Assembly: GCF_947495455.1 (NCBI RefSeq) | Contig: NZ_CANLZC010000044.1 | Location: 1 to 42,922 of the forward strand | Direction of reading: 5' to 3' | DNA: 42,922 nt | Origin: an uncultured Shewanella sp. | Lineage (GTDB): Bacteria > Pseudomonadota > Gammaproteobacteria > Enterobacterales > Shewanellaceae | Shown: positions 17,073 to 26,283 of the stretch, one piece after another | Position numbering within the stretch: position 1 is the first letter of the stretch | Layout: every line of letters starts with the position of its first letter | Notes under the pieces: generated by a model | What the model saw: only the letters and a program-made list of their open reading frames with translations | Told to the model about the DNA's origin: nothing | Databases searched by the model: none | Translations under genes and position numbers: made by a program

Positions 17073-18581
17073 GTGGGATTTGCCGATTTAGCATTAACAT
17101 CAGGTGGCAATATCAGTGCCAGCGCATTGGATTGGGCCGCAAGTGACAGTAGCTTAAAACAAAATGTTCAAACGCTGGTATATAAAATGGATAAATTATT
17201 ATTGAGCATATGTCCAGCCTTTGCTTGGCATACTCAAGAGTTTCATGAGACCATGGATGCCTTTAAGACTATGGTGCAATTTAAGCACTCAAATCCAGAA
17301 CAGCTCGCTCAACAACAGCTTACTGATGCCGACTTAGTGAAAGCGTCGTTAACTTTCATGAAAAATATTCACTTTTTTGATTTACAAGCACAAGCGCCTG
17401 CTTTGATGAAGAATGGTGAAATGAGGGAGCTAGAAGAAGCGGGTAAGCAAGGACAAACTCAACATAAGTCACAAATGGCGATGGCGGTTAAGGCCAATGA
17501 GATGAGTGAGGATAATAAACTGACCTTTAGTTTAACCTTAGTGCCGGGAAAGGGTTCTGAGGAAGGGTTTGAATTTGCTGTCACCACAAAAGCGGCGTAT
17601 TTGCTGATGCCTTCTCAATTAACCCAGTTAAAATCGCTCTCTTGTGACGATAATTCTAATGGCAGCGTTAATCTTATATTGGATCAGAGCTATGAACAGG
17701 CATGCCACCGACAAGAAGCCGATACACGAGCAGAGGCAGCGTTTGCCAAGCAAGCAATGGTACATGAGAATGGTGCCAAACTCGCTCAGCGAAAAAATGA
17801 GTTTGCTCAACTAAAAAATGAGCTTGCGCAACCTAGACAGGAAACTCAAGCAGAGCCTGCGATATTAAATCAACAAAGACAACAAGCCCAAACGGTGCAA
17901 TATAGAGTGGCACCGATTGAAATGGATGATCAATTTGATGAGCCATTTGATGCGCCAGTCGCCAAGCCCGTGGGATTAACTCAGCCAATGCAGCATACCA
18001 GCATGAAAGATCTTATTGCTCCCGGCTGGGATGATGAGCCTGATGGTGATGACGATCTAGACAGTTTAGATGGCGAAATGCGCCAATCACCAATATCAAA
18101 GATGGATAGTTTGGATCGGGCTGGCTCTCCATTTGCGTTTAATGTGCTAAGTGAAGAAAATTTAACGACTCAGGTCAAGTTTGCTACTGGAAGCCATGTG
18201 TTAGGTCAAGGCAGTCTTGATGAGAGGGTAGAGCGCCATGATGTTAATCAGCCTGCTAATGGATTGAGTATGAATGCCAATGCAGGTTTTGTTCAGTTAA
18301 ATACACAAAAAAGTGTCGCTTCACACACTGAGCCATCCATTGAGCTGAATATGGGCAGTAAGGTTAACCTTGAAATGAACGAAATGGATGATGAAAATAG
18401 TGCCGATTTCTCATTTGCTAATAATCAAGCAATTTCAAATTCGTCTCAATCTGTTTCCATCGGTGATCGGGTTAACGCTCATCCAGAAATGGTAGAAATC
18501 GAAAAAGCGCCATCTCCTAAGTCCATAGATATGGATATTTTTTATCAAACTGAGGCTTTTTTAAATTCAAAAGCGTCATGA
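17073..18581 (+). CDS. Unknown 502-aa protein with coiled-coil and acidic linker
   Basis: I do not recognise this protein. Residues ~1-200 look folded, with alpha-helical and then beta character (DNKLTFSLTLVPG, FEFAVTTKAAYLLM). A Gln/Ala/Glu-rich stretch (~215-275) looks like a coiled coil, followed by a very acidic linker (DDEPDGDDDLDSLDGE, ~325-345) and a low-complexity Asn/Ser/Met-rich tail. It has no signal peptide or membrane helix. I chose GTG 17073 because AGGAG (17061-17065) precedes it by 7 nt; the in-frame GTG at 17055 lies upstream of that site. It has a strong terminator of its own, so it is monocistronic. Confidence 0.7.
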   Translation: MGFADLALTSGGNISASALDWAASDSSLKQNVQTLVYKMDKLLLSICPAFAWHTQEFHETMDAFKTMVQFKHSNPEQLAQQQLTDADLVKASLTFMKNIHFFDLQAQAPALMKNGEMRELEEAGKQGQTQHKSQMAMAVKANEMSEDNKLTFSLTLVPGKGSEEGFEFAVTTKAAYLLMPSQLTQLKSLSCDDNSNGSVNLILDQSYEQACHRQEADTRAEAAFAKQAMVHENGAKLAQRKNEFAQLKNELAQPRQETQAEPAILNQQRQQAQTVQYRVAPIEMDDQFDEPFDAPVAKPVGLTQPMQHTSMKDLIAPGWDDEPDGDDDLDSLDGEMRQSPISKMDSLDRAGSPFAFNVLSEENLTTQVKFATGSHVLGQGSLDERVERHDVNQPANGLSMNANAGFVQLNTQKSVASHTEPSIELNMGSKVNLEMNEMDDENSADFSFANNQAISNSSQSVSIGDRVNAHPEMVEIEKAPSPKSIDMDIFYQTEAFLNSKAS

Positions 18582-18669
18582 TACAAAGGGCATAACACGA
18601 GATCACTCTGATAATGCTTGTGCATATGAGTGATGATTAAGTATGCCGCCTTATGAATGGTTAACTATT

Positions 18670-18694
18670 GGCCGAGCTTAGCTCGGCCTTTTTT
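18670..18694 (+). terminator. Strong rho-independent terminator after the 502-aa gene
   Basis: GGCCGAGC (18670-18677), a TTA loop and GCTCGGCC (18681-18688) form a perfect GC-rich 8-bp stem followed by six T. This is a textbook intrinsic terminator for the upstream plus-strand gene. The rest of the 18695-19049 gap contains only the inverted repeat listed next. Confidence 0.92.
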
Positions 18695-18901
18695 ATGTTT
18701 ATATTGCTCATAGAAAGCGATATTGATTAACATCTTGTGGTTGTATCTTGACTTTATCTGGATTTTGATTGGTAGCCAGAGTCATATTGATCGGCGTTAA
18801 AGAGCGAGAATATTTGATAGACAAGTTTGCTAATGCTTAAAAACACAGGTAAAGTCAGTGGTTTTGCAAAGATAAAATATCATAAAAAAAAATGGGCTGG
18901 T

Positions 18902-18962
18902 GCCTGTTTATTCCTAAGTGAAAGGTAAAAGGTGAAAGTGCGGCTTTTATTTAGGAATAGGC
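18902..18962. repeat. Inverted repeat in the astE upstream region
   Basis: TATTCCTAA (18909-18917) and TTAGGAATA (18951-18959) are perfect complements with a 33-nt loop. Flanking GCC (18902-18904) and GGC (18960-18962) can extend the stem past a 4-nt bulge. It lies about 90 bp before astE and could be a leader structure or a remnant. I see no ArgR box. Confidence 0.45.
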
Positions 18963-19049
18963 GTGCTAATGGCTATTGCTCTTTTGACTAAAGCGCGAAT
19001 GACTTGCTAGTACGCCAAATCATTTTACTTAAAGTATAAGGAATTTTAC

Positions 19050-20120
19050 GTGTTACATACTTTGATGGAGTCTAAAGACTTTTTGGCTTTTACACTTGCC
19101 CAACCTAGTACAGATCCAGTGACATCATTTTCTTTTGAGTTAGGGCAACATACTCAGGTTGAGGTATGGGATCGCGGCGTGATAGTGTTTGAACCGCTTG
19201 AATCTTCTGGTAAAGACATTGTGCTTTCCTGCGCTGTTCATGGTAATGAAACGGCGCCGATTGAGCTATGTAATACATTGATTAATCGTTTGTTATCTCA
19301 AGAGATCCAAGCGAAGCAGCGTGTCATGTTTCTCATCGCTAATCCCGAAGCGATTAAGTTAGCGCGGCGTTTTGTGGATGAAAATTTAAACCGTTTATTT
19401 AATGGTGGCCACGCTAAAGGGGATAAAGTGAACCCTGAGCGAGAAAGAGCAAAAAAGCTTGAGGGCTATGTGGCGCGTTTTTATACGCAAACATTAAAGG
19501 GTCTAAGGTTAGATGAAAAGGGGAAGGATGAGTCGTCTAGGCCTCGTATTCACTATGACTTGCACACAGCTATTCGCGCCTCTAAACATGAAAAATTTGC
19601 TATCTATCCCTATTCGCCAAATAAAGCATACAGTAGCGAGCAAATCATGTTTCTCGCTCAATCTGGCATAGAGACTATCTTGTTTCATAATGAACCGACG
19701 ACGACATTCAGTTATTTCTCGGCTCATCATTTTGAGGCCCATGCTTTTACCATTGAATTAGGCAAAGTGTATCCTTTTGGACAAAATGATATGTCACGTT
19801 TTTCCCAATTAAATGCACGTTTAATCGGCTTAATTACGGCCCAGGATTTACCAATTCCGCCGCTGAACATGGCTGAGGTCAATTTATACCGTGTTGCCCG
19901 TTCAATTAATAAAGGCTTTGAAGATTTTCAATTTTCCTTTGATGACAATGTGGAAAACTTTACGGCTTTTGCAAAAGGGCAAGTACTGGCAACAGAAGGT
20001 GGCCAAAATATTGTCGTGGAACATGAAGTTGAGACCATTGTGTTTCCAAATGCTAAGGTGCCTGTGGGTCAACGTACCTTGTTATGCTTAGTGCCTGCTC
20101 AAGCGGATAAGATTGAGTAA
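19050..20120 (+). CDS. astE: Succinylglutamate desuccinylase
   Basis: The 356-aa zinc enzyme cleaves N-succinylglutamate to glutamate and succinate, the last step of the arginine succinyltransferase pathway. The AstE/aspartoacylase zinc ligands are visible: VHGNETAP (His 64, Glu 67) and DLHTAI (His ~172). The catalytic Glu sits in [12 protein letters not shown], and an NxN-like ENLNRLF block is also present. Translation starts at GTG behind AAGGA (7 nt). astA, astB, astC and astD are not in this window, so the pathway genes are split in this genome. Confidence 0.93.
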   Translation: MLHTLMESKDFLAFTLAQPSTDPVTSFSFELGQHTQVEVWDRGVIVFEPLESSGKDIVLSCAVHGNETAPIELCNTLINRLLSQEIQAKQRVMFLIANPEAIKLARRFVDENLNRLFNGGHAKGDKVNPERERAKKLEGYVARFYTQTLKGLRLDEKGKDESSRPRIHYDLHTAIRASKHEKFAIYPYSPNKAYSSEQIMFLAQSGIETILFHNEPTTTFSYFSAHHFEAHAFTIELGKVYPFGQNDMSRFSQLNARLIGLITAQDLPIPPLNMAEVNLYRVARSINKGFEDFQFSFDDNVENFTAFAKGQVLATEGGQNIVVEHEVETIVFPNAKVPVGQRTLLCLVPAQADKIE

Positions 20121-20293
20121 AAAGTGTTCATTGTAAACCATTATATACATAGTAAGAGGAGCTCAGTTATTCCTTTTACTGTGATAAGTATTGATACACA
20201 GTTTACGTTAACGTAATGTTCTTATGGCGTATGATAATAGACTGGCATTTTGAGTGATTCGATGAAGCTGCCAGCAAATAACAAGAGCACAAT

Positions 20294-21475
20294 ATGAGCA
20301 ACGCAAAAACCCAAACAGAAACGATCCATCGTGTCAGTTTTCTTGATAAAGATGCGATGTCGATCCCTATTCTTAAAATTCTTCAAGCCGATGGTACGGT
20401 TTATGATAAAGCGGTATTGCCTTCCATTGATCAAGCATTAGCGAGAAAAGTCCATGATACTTGTGTGTTTACTCGCGTCTTAGATGAGCGAATGCTAGGC
20501 GCTCAGCGTCAAGGCAGAATTAGTTTTTATATGACTTGTACAGGTGAAGAGGCGGCAGTGATTGGCAGTGCGGCGGCATTGGATGATGAAGATGTGATCT
20601 TAGCCCAATATCGAGAGCATGCTGCGCTGCGCTATCGCGGTTTTACCACTGAGCAGTTTATGGATCAAATGTTCAGCAATGGACGGGATCTCGGTAAGGG
20701 TCGTCAAATGCCCATTCATTATGGCAGTGCAGAGCTACATTATCAGACCATCTCTTCGCCATTGGCAACGCAAATTCCACAAGCATCGGGTGTGGCTTAT
20801 GCTCTTAAAATGCAAAAAAAGCGTAATGTCGCCATTTGTTATTTTGGTGAGGGCGCGGCATCGGAAGGGGATTTTCATGCTGGCCTCAACATGGCGGCAG
20901 TGTTAAATGCACCCGTGATTTTCTTTTGCCGTAACAATGGCTATGCCATTTCAACACCAACGGAAGAACAATACAAAGGCAATGGTATTGCCAGTCGAGG
21001 CGTTGGTTATGGCATACATACTATCCGTGTGGATGGTAATGACATGTTAGCGGTAATGGCGGCAACCCAGCAAGCACGAGCCCATGCCATTAAGCATAAT
21101 GCGCCTGTGCTCATTGAAGCCATGACCTATCGATTAGGGGCGCATTCTTCATCAGATGATCCTTCTGGTTATCGCTCTAAAGAAGAAGAAGCCAAATGGC
21201 AACAACATGATCCCGTTCAGCGGTTCAAGTTATGGCTTATCAATAAAGGTTGGCTCAATAGCGATGAAGACACGCAATTGTATGAGCAATATCGTCAAGA
21301 AGTCTTGAGTGAGTTGAAGTTGGCCGAAAAACGCCCTCAAATGCCGTTGGATGCCATCATTGACGATGTGTTTGATACGCCTACGCCCTTGCTGAAAAAA
21401 CAGCTTGCTCATTTGAAGCAACACGTTAAGCAATACCCTAAAGCCTATCCAAAAAGTGCGAAGGAGCAATCATAA
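20294..21475 (+). CDS. bkdA1: Branched-chain 2-oxoacid dehydrogenase E1 alpha subunit
   Basis: The 393-aa subunit binds thiamine diphosphate and, with BkdA2, decarboxylates the 2-oxoacids from valine, leucine and isoleucine. The ThDP motif is visible: [20 protein letters not shown] ... CRNNGYAI (~198-230). So is the phosphorylation-loop region [17 protein letters not shown], conserved in E1-alpha even where no kinase exists. The stop codon overlaps the bkdA2 start as TAATG, showing translational coupling. The ribosome-binding site is weak (AAGAG). No strong promoter is recognised in the 170 bp upstream. Confidence 0.93.
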   Translation: MSNAKTQTETIHRVSFLDKDAMSIPILKILQADGTVYDKAVLPSIDQALARKVHDTCVFTRVLDERMLGAQRQGRISFYMTCTGEEAAVIGSAAALDDEDVILAQYREHAALRYRGFTTEQFMDQMFSNGRDLGKGRQMPIHYGSAELHYQTISSPLATQIPQASGVAYALKMQKKRNVAICYFGEGAASEGDFHAGLNMAAVLNAPVIFFCRNNGYAISTPTEEQYKGNGIASRGVGYGIHTIRVDGNDMLAVMAATQQARAHAIKHNAPVLIEAMTYRLGAHSSSDDPSGYRSKEEEAKWQQHDPVQRFKLWLINKGWLNSDEDTQLYEQYRQEVLSELKLAEKRPQMPLDAIIDDVFDTPTPLLKKQLAHLKQHVKQYPKAYPKSAKEQS

Positions 21476-22452
21476 TGGCGAAAATGAATATGCTACAAGC
21501 CATTAATTCAGCACTGATGGCTGAAATGGAAGCCGACCCTAAAATGTTGATCTTCGGTGAAGATGTGGGACATTTCGGTGGCGTGTTTAGAGCGACATCA
21601 GGTCTGCAAGAAAAATTTGGTAAAGAAAGGTGCTTCAATACGCCGTTAACGGAACAAGGTATTGCTGGCTTTGCTAATGGATTAGCCTCAAACGGTATGA
21701 CAGCTGTGGCTGAAATTCAATTTGCCGATTATATTTTTCCAGCCTTTGATCAAATCGTGAATGAAACCGCCAAGTTTCGCTATCGCAGTGGTTCGCAATT
21801 TAATGTTGGTGGACTCACCTTTAGAACCCCTTATGGGGGAGGAATTGCCGGTGGGCATTACCATTCACAGTCTCCTGAAGCCTACTTTACCCAAACTGCC
21901 GGATTAAAAGTGGTGATCCCACGGGATCCTTATCAGGCAAAAGGGCTTTTATTGGCTGCTATTCGTGATAATAATCCGGTGATTTTCTTTGAGCCAAAAC
22001 GCTTATACCGCGCCTCTGTGGGAGAAGTGCCCAGTGAAGATTATGAGATAGAACTGGGTAAGGCCGATGTGATGCAGACGGGGACGGATATCACCTTATT
22101 GGCTTGGGGAGCGCAAATTGAGATCCTTGAAAATGCGGCGCAGTTAGCCGCAAAAGAAGGGGTGTCATGTGAGATCATTGATTTACGCACTCTATCCCCT
22201 TGGGATGTGGAAACCGTTGCAAGCTCAGTGAAGAAAACCGGCCGATTACTCATCAATCATGAAGCGCCACTGACTGGGGGATTTGCGGGTGAAATTGCCG
22301 CCACTATTCAAGAAGAGTGCTTTTTATATTTAGAGTCCCCAATTGCCCGTGTGTGTGGCTTGGATACGCCTTATCCGCTTAATCATGAAAAAGAATATAT
22401 GCCGGATGCGTTAAAGACCTTTGAAGCCATTATGGCGTCAGTGAAGTTTTAG
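21475..22452 (+). CDS. bkdA2: Branched-chain 2-oxoacid dehydrogenase E1 beta subunit
   Basis: The 325-aa transketolase-type beta subunit pairs with BkdA1. Typical blocks are [35 protein letters not shown] (with the Glu that activates ThDP), [15 protein letters not shown] and [22 protein letters not shown], then the C-terminal [17 protein letters not shown] region and [13 protein letters not shown]. It overlaps bkdA1 by one base (TAATG) and is followed 9 bp later by bkdB, whose AGGAG ribosome-binding site begins in the bkdA2 stop. Confidence 0.94.
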   Translation: MAKMNMLQAINSALMAEMEADPKMLIFGEDVGHFGGVFRATSGLQEKFGKERCFNTPLTEQGIAGFANGLASNGMTAVAEIQFADYIFPAFDQIVNETAKFRYRSGSQFNVGGLTFRTPYGGGIAGGHYHSQSPEAYFTQTAGLKVVIPRDPYQAKGLLLAAIRDNNPVIFFEPKRLYRASVGEVPSEDYEIELGKADVMQTGTDITLLAWGAQIEILENAAQLAAKEGVSCEIIDLRTLSPWDVETVASSVKKTGRLLINHEAPLTGGFAGEIAATIQEECFLYLESPIARVCGLDTPYPLNHEKEYMPDALKTFEAIMASVKF

Positions 22453-22461
22453 GAGCTTGCA

Positions 22462-24174
22462 ATGATTAAAGAATTTATTCTGCCGGATATTGGCGAAGGC
22501 GTGGTTGAATGCGAGCTGGTTGAGTGGTTGGTGAAAGAAGGTGACAGAGTGGTTGAAGATCAACCGGTTGCCGATGTCATGACAGATAAGGCTTTAGTGC
22601 AAATTCCAGCGCCTCATGGTGGGATCATTAAACAATTACATTATGCCAAAGGGGAGATTGCCAAAGTGCATGCACCTTTGTACTCAGTGGAGGTGAGTGA
22701 TGGCGAAGCCAGCCATGAGGTTAGTGAGGTTGGTGAGATTAGTGAGGTCAGTCCGGCCCAGAATGAGTCTCTATCAATGACGGCTCATGTTGCTGAGGGA
22801 TCTGATCCTGTGATACCCGTTTCTGTGAGCACAGAGCCCGTAAATACATCGCATTCTACGGGTGTCGTTTGGCAGGTTGAAGAGTTTTTATTGCCAGATA
22901 TTGGCGAAGGCATTGTCGAATGTGAGCTGGTTGAATGGCTGGTGAAAGAAGGCGATATGGTGGTTGAAGATCAAGCCGTTGCCGATGTTATGACAGATAA
23001 AGCTTTAGTGCAAATTCCCGCCATAAAAAGTGGCCGTATTGCCAAGTTGCATTATCGTAAGGGTCAACTGGCCAAAGTGCATGCGCCGCTATTTTCCATA
23101 GAGGTGGCGGTTGAATCGACCAATGACAATCTTGCAGCCACTGAAACGAGTGCTGTTAGCACGACGAAAACCGCTCCTTCGTCTCAAGCCGTATCATCTG
23201 CCAATGTCGCACCTGAAAATGTCGCATCTGAAAACAGTTCTGAGCCCATATCCCAAGGTAAAGCCTTAGCCAGCCCAGCTGTTAGGCGCATGGCGCGCAG
23301 TTTAAATATTGATATTGCGAGCGTGTCAGGCAGTGGTAAAAATGGTCGTGTGTATAAAGAAGATATTAGTCGTCATCAAGCGGGAGAGGTGGCATCAATG
23401 GCTTCGCCTTCAGTGTTACCTGGTGCAGTACAACTGCCTACGTCAACGATTGCTAATGACACTGTGGCCCAAAATCGCGTCGAGCCTATTCGCGGTGTGC
23501 GAGCTGTGATGGCAAAAATGATGACAGAGTCGGTTTCCACCATTCCGCATTTTACCTATTGTGATGAATTTGATCTTACTGAATTAGTGGCGCTACGTGA
23601 AAGCATGAAAAAGCAACATTCAACGGATGAGGTCAAACTCACTATGATGCCCTTTTTCATGAAAGCTCTGTCTTTAGCCTTAAAAGAGTACCCAGATTTA
23701 AACAGCCAAGTGAACAGTGATTGTACAGAGCAAAGGTTTTTTACTCGTCACAATATTGGCATGGCGGTGGACTCAAAGGTGGGCTTACTGGTGCCGAATG
23801 TAAAAGATGTTCAGAATAAATCGATTTTAGCCATTGCAGCAGATATTAGTCGTTTAACAGCAGCGGCCCGCAGTGGCAGAGTCAGTCCCGATGATTTGAA
23901 ACAAGGGACTATTTCTATCTCTAATATTGGTGCCTTAGGCGGTACCATAGCGACACCTATCATCAATAAACCGGAAGTGGCCATTGTAGCCTTAGGTAAG
24001 TTACAACACTTACCGCGTTTTAATGCGCAAGGTGAAGTGGAAGGACGGCAAATCATGCAAGTGAGTTGGTCTGGTGATCATCGAGTGATCGATGGCGGCA
24101 CCATTGCCCGTTTCTGTAATCTATGGAAGCACTATTTAGAGCAGCCACAAGAAATGTTACTGGCCATGCACTAA
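22462..24174 (+). CDS. bkdB: Branched-chain 2-oxoacid dehydrogenase E2 (dihydrolipoyl acyltransferase) with two lipoyl domains
   Basis: The 570-aa core subunit transfers the branched acyl group to CoA. Domains in order: lipoyl domain 1 (~1-78, lipoyl Lys 43 in MTDKALVQ), a linker, lipoyl domain 2 (~139-215, Lys 180 in the same motif), a Ser/Ala-rich linker, the peripheral subunit-binding domain (~270-308; SPAVRRMARSLNIDI ... GKNGRVYKEDI) and the catalytic domain ending in SWSGDHRVIDGG (His 540, Asp 544). The two lipoyl domains are nearly identical, including at DNA level. Branched-chain E2 usually has one. The E3 subunit must come from elsewhere. Confidence 0.94.
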   Translation: MIKEFILPDIGEGVVECELVEWLVKEGDRVVEDQPVADVMTDKALVQIPAPHGGIIKQLHYAKGEIAKVHAPLYSVEVSDGEASHEVSEVGEISEVSPAQNESLSMTAHVAEGSDPVIPVSVSTEPVNTSHSTGVVWQVEEFLLPDIGEGIVECELVEWLVKEGDMVVEDQAVADVMTDKALVQIPAIKSGRIAKLHYRKGQLAKVHAPLFSIEVAVESTNDNLAATETSAVSTTKTAPSSQAVSSANVAPENVASENSSEPISQGKALASPAVRRMARSLNIDIASVSGSGKNGRVYKEDISRHQAGEVASMASPSVLPGAVQLPTSTIANDTVAQNRVEPIRGVRAVMAKMMTESVSTIPHFTYCDEFDLTELVALRESMKKQHSTDEVKLTMMPFFMKALSLALKEYPDLNSQVNSDCTEQRFFTRHNIGMAVDSKVGLLVPNVKDVQNKSILAIAADISRLTAAARSGRVSPDDLKQGTISISNIGALGGTIATPIINKPEVAIVALGKLQHLPRFNAQGEVEGRQIMQVSWSGDHRVIDGGTIARFCNLWKHYLEQPQEMLLAMH

Positions 24175-24205
24175 GGCTTAATGTTTTTTGACAACCTGTT
24201 TTACA

Positions 24206-24241
24206 TAAGCCCAAAGTGTCCTGAATGGCATTTTGGGCTTA
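24206..24241. terminator. Hairpin between bkdB and nadA
   Basis: TAAGCCCAAA (24206-24215) and TTTGGGCTTA (24232-24241) form a perfect 10-bp stem with a 16-nt loop, 32 bp after the bkdB stop. There is no long T-run after it, so efficiency is uncertain. It probably separates the bkd operon from nadA. Confidence 0.55.
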
Positions 24242-24370
24242 TTGCTAAGATCGAACTTTTATCTCCTTGTTGATTTTTTCTTCTGCTTTCGCTTCTCACT
24301 TAAAAAGAGTGTAAAATAGATAAAGTATTCCGTATAATCCCGCTAATTAGTTAAGTACGTTGGATCTTTC

Positions 24371-25537
24371 ATGAACTCCTTTGATTCGCAATTAGACTCG
24401 GAATTAGTCGCGCAATTAGTGCCAAACGCTGAACCTATTCAGTATCCTTTTCCCCCAAAACCTGCGCCGTTATCAGATCTTGAACGAGCTGCGGCTAAAG
24501 CAAGAATTAAAGCCCTGCTGATTGAAAAAGAAGCGGTGTTGGTTGCCCATTATTACACCGATCCTGAAATTCAAGCCTTAGCCGAAGAGACTGGTGGCTG
24601 TGTATCAGACTCTCTAGAAATGGCGCGTTTTGGTCGGGATCACCCCGCTCAAACGTTAATTGTGGCGGGAGTGAAATTCATGGGAGAAACGGCGAAAATT
24701 CTCAGCCCTGAAAAGACCATTCTCATGCCAACGCTTGAGGCCACTTGCTCATTAGATTTAGGCTGCCCCATAGATACCTTTAGTGCCTTTTGTGATGCGC
24801 ACCCTGATCATACTGTGGTGGTGTATGCCAATACCTCAGCGGCAGTGAAAGCCCGCGCCGATTGGGTGGTGACCTCCAGTATTGCCCTTGAAATCGTTGA
24901 GCATTTAGACAGCGAAGGGAAAAAAATAATTTGGGGCCCGGATCGCCACTTAGGCAGTTATATCGCCAAAGAAACCGGCGCCGATATGTTAATGTGGCAA
25001 GGTGAGTGTATTGTTCATGATGAATTTAAGGCTAAGGCGCTACGTGAACTGAAAATCCAGTACCCTAATGCGGCTATATTGGTGCATCCTGAATCGCCGG
25101 CCAGCGTTGTGGCTCTTGCCGATGCTGTGGGTTCAACCAGTCAGTTGATTAAAGCGGCTCAGACCATGGATAATGACACTTTCATTGTGGCCACCGATAA
25201 AGGCATTTTTTATAAAATGCAGCAAGCCGCGCCAAATAAAAACCTTATTGAGGCGCCAACAGGCGGCAATGGAGCCACTTGTCGAAGCTGTGCTCATTGC
25301 CCTTGGATGGCGATGAATGGTCTTGTTGCCATCGAAAATGCGCTTAAAGATGCCCCAGCTTTCAAAGAGCGCACAGTGAATGACGAAGGAGCAGAGCAGC
25401 AGCTTGCTATTGAGTCGCAGGTGTCACCCCATGAAATCTTTGTGGATGAAAGTTTGCGCCTTGATGCATTAAAGCCTTTGGATCGTATGCTGGATTTTGC
25501 CCAAACCCTAAATATGAAAGTCAAAGGAAACGCATAA
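24371..25537 (+). CDS. nadA: Quinolinate synthase A
   Basis: The 388-aa [4Fe-4S] enzyme condenses iminoaspartate with dihydroxyacetone phosphate to quinolinate in NAD synthesis. The cluster cysteines match E. coli C113/C200/C297 with a constant offset of 13: Cys126 ([11 protein letters not shown]), Cys213 (WQGECIVHD) and Cys310 in the [13 protein letters not shown] block. The N-terminal extension ([22 protein letters not shown]) makes up the extra length. The next element downstream is the tRNA-Ser. A loose stem overlapping the stop codon (ATAAAGGC 25534-25541 / GCCTTTAT 25564-25571) might act as a terminator. Confidence 0.95.
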   Translation: MNSFDSQLDSELVAQLVPNAEPIQYPFPPKPAPLSDLERAAAKARIKALLIEKEAVLVAHYYTDPEIQALAEETGGCVSDSLEMARFGRDHPAQTLIVAGVKFMGETAKILSPEKTILMPTLEATCSLDLGCPIDTFSAFCDAHPDHTVVVYANTSAAVKARADWVVTSSIALEIVEHLDSEGKKIIWGPDRHLGSYIAKETGADMLMWQGECIVHDEFKAKALRELKIQYPNAAILVHPESPASVVALADAVGSTSQLIKAAQTMDNDTFIVATDKGIFYKMQQAAPNKNLIEAPTGGNGATCRSCAHCPWMAMNGLVAIENALKDAPAFKERTVNDEGAEQQLAIESQVSPHEIFVDESLRLDALKPLDRMLDFAQTLNMKVKGNA

Positions 25538-25644
25538 AGGCGAGTATTAGCATGATCATAAATGCCTTTATTTCGGCTTTTATGGTCAATAATTCACTTG
25601 TTTGATTAGCAAATGCGCAACCGTTTGAAAACCGTATTTTTTAG

Positions 25645-25674
25645 CTTGACCCAAGCCAGGCTTTTGCGTAAAGT
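25645..25674 (+). promoter_or_regulatory. Candidate promoter of tRNA-Ser
   Basis: TTGACC (25645-25650) and TAAAGT (25669-25674), 18 nt apart, are followed by a GC-rich stretch (ACGGCTCCG) like a stringent discriminator. It lies about 110 bp before the mature tRNA 5' end, which implies a processed leader. Confidence 0.4.
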
Positions 25675-25784
25675 ACGGCTCCGTTAACAGGGAAAAGCAC
25701 ACAGAAAGCGAAAGCACACAAAAAAAGTGCGATAGATGATGTGCGATAAAAATGCACTGCTAACAAAAGATATGAATAAAAAAT

Positions 25785-25872
25785 GGTGAGGTGTCCGAGT
25801 GGCCGAAGGAGCACGCCTGGAAAGTGTGTATACGGAAACGTATCGAGGGTTCGAATCCCTCCCTCACCGCCA
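25785..25872 (+). tRNA. tRNA-Ser(GGA), including encoded CCA
   Basis: The acceptor arm GGTGAGG (25785-25791) pairs with CCTCACC (25862-25868), followed by discriminator G and an encoded CCA. The anticodon arm CACGC-CTGGAAA-GTGTG places GGA at 25819-25821. A long variable arm (TATACGGAAACGTA) and a T-arm (GAGGG-TTCGAAT-CCCTC) are present. It is a class II tRNA of 88 nt reading UCC/UCU codons. Confidence 0.97.
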
Positions 25873-25932
25873 TTTTTGTAAACTCTTTTATAAAAGAGTG
25901 ATAAAAAACTTAGAAATGTAAAGAGTTTAGAG

Positions 25933-25957
25933 AAAGCGACCTAAGGGTCGCTTTTTT
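25933..25957. terminator. Rho-independent terminator after tRNA-Ser
   Basis: AAAGCGACC (25933-25941), a TAAG loop and GGTCGCTTT (25946-25954) form a perfect 9-bp stem running into a T-tract. Downstream, 25958-26283 holds no gene. It contains an imperfect dyad GGCACCGAC/GTCAGTGCC (26215-26250) just past the toxin gene's stop, which might serve as that gene's terminator. Confidence 0.9.
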
Positions 25958-26283
25958 GCGTTTTCATGATACAACGTTTTTAGTGACTGCCCGTTTCGAT
26001 CGCGATTTTCCTAAATGAATGAAGTCATACCAATATGATTGATTACGTAATACCGCATCACTTGATGATGAAGATGCAAATAGATCTTTAGCAGATATAA
26101 GCCATTGGTTATACCCTTAGCTGTAGGCATGTGGGATTGATTAATGGCTTTTTAATCGAGAGGAAGTCAAAGTTAGGTGCAGTATCATTGGGCTGGTTTT
26201 TATTGAGTTTGATAGGCACCGACATTAATCATAGGGTGATCGTCAGTGCCTTATCAGATTGAATAAATTTAAATTAGAAGTGA

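Noticed and set aside
22041..22256. Antisense ORF in bkdA2
   Set aside because: Overlaps a well-conserved catalytic gene and shows no pattern of its own.
25785..25872. tRNA-Ser as a phage/island attachment site with a matching repeat in the window
   Set aside because: I looked for a second copy of the tRNA 3' end downstream and saw none, and there is no integrase gene; an island boundary is only inferred.
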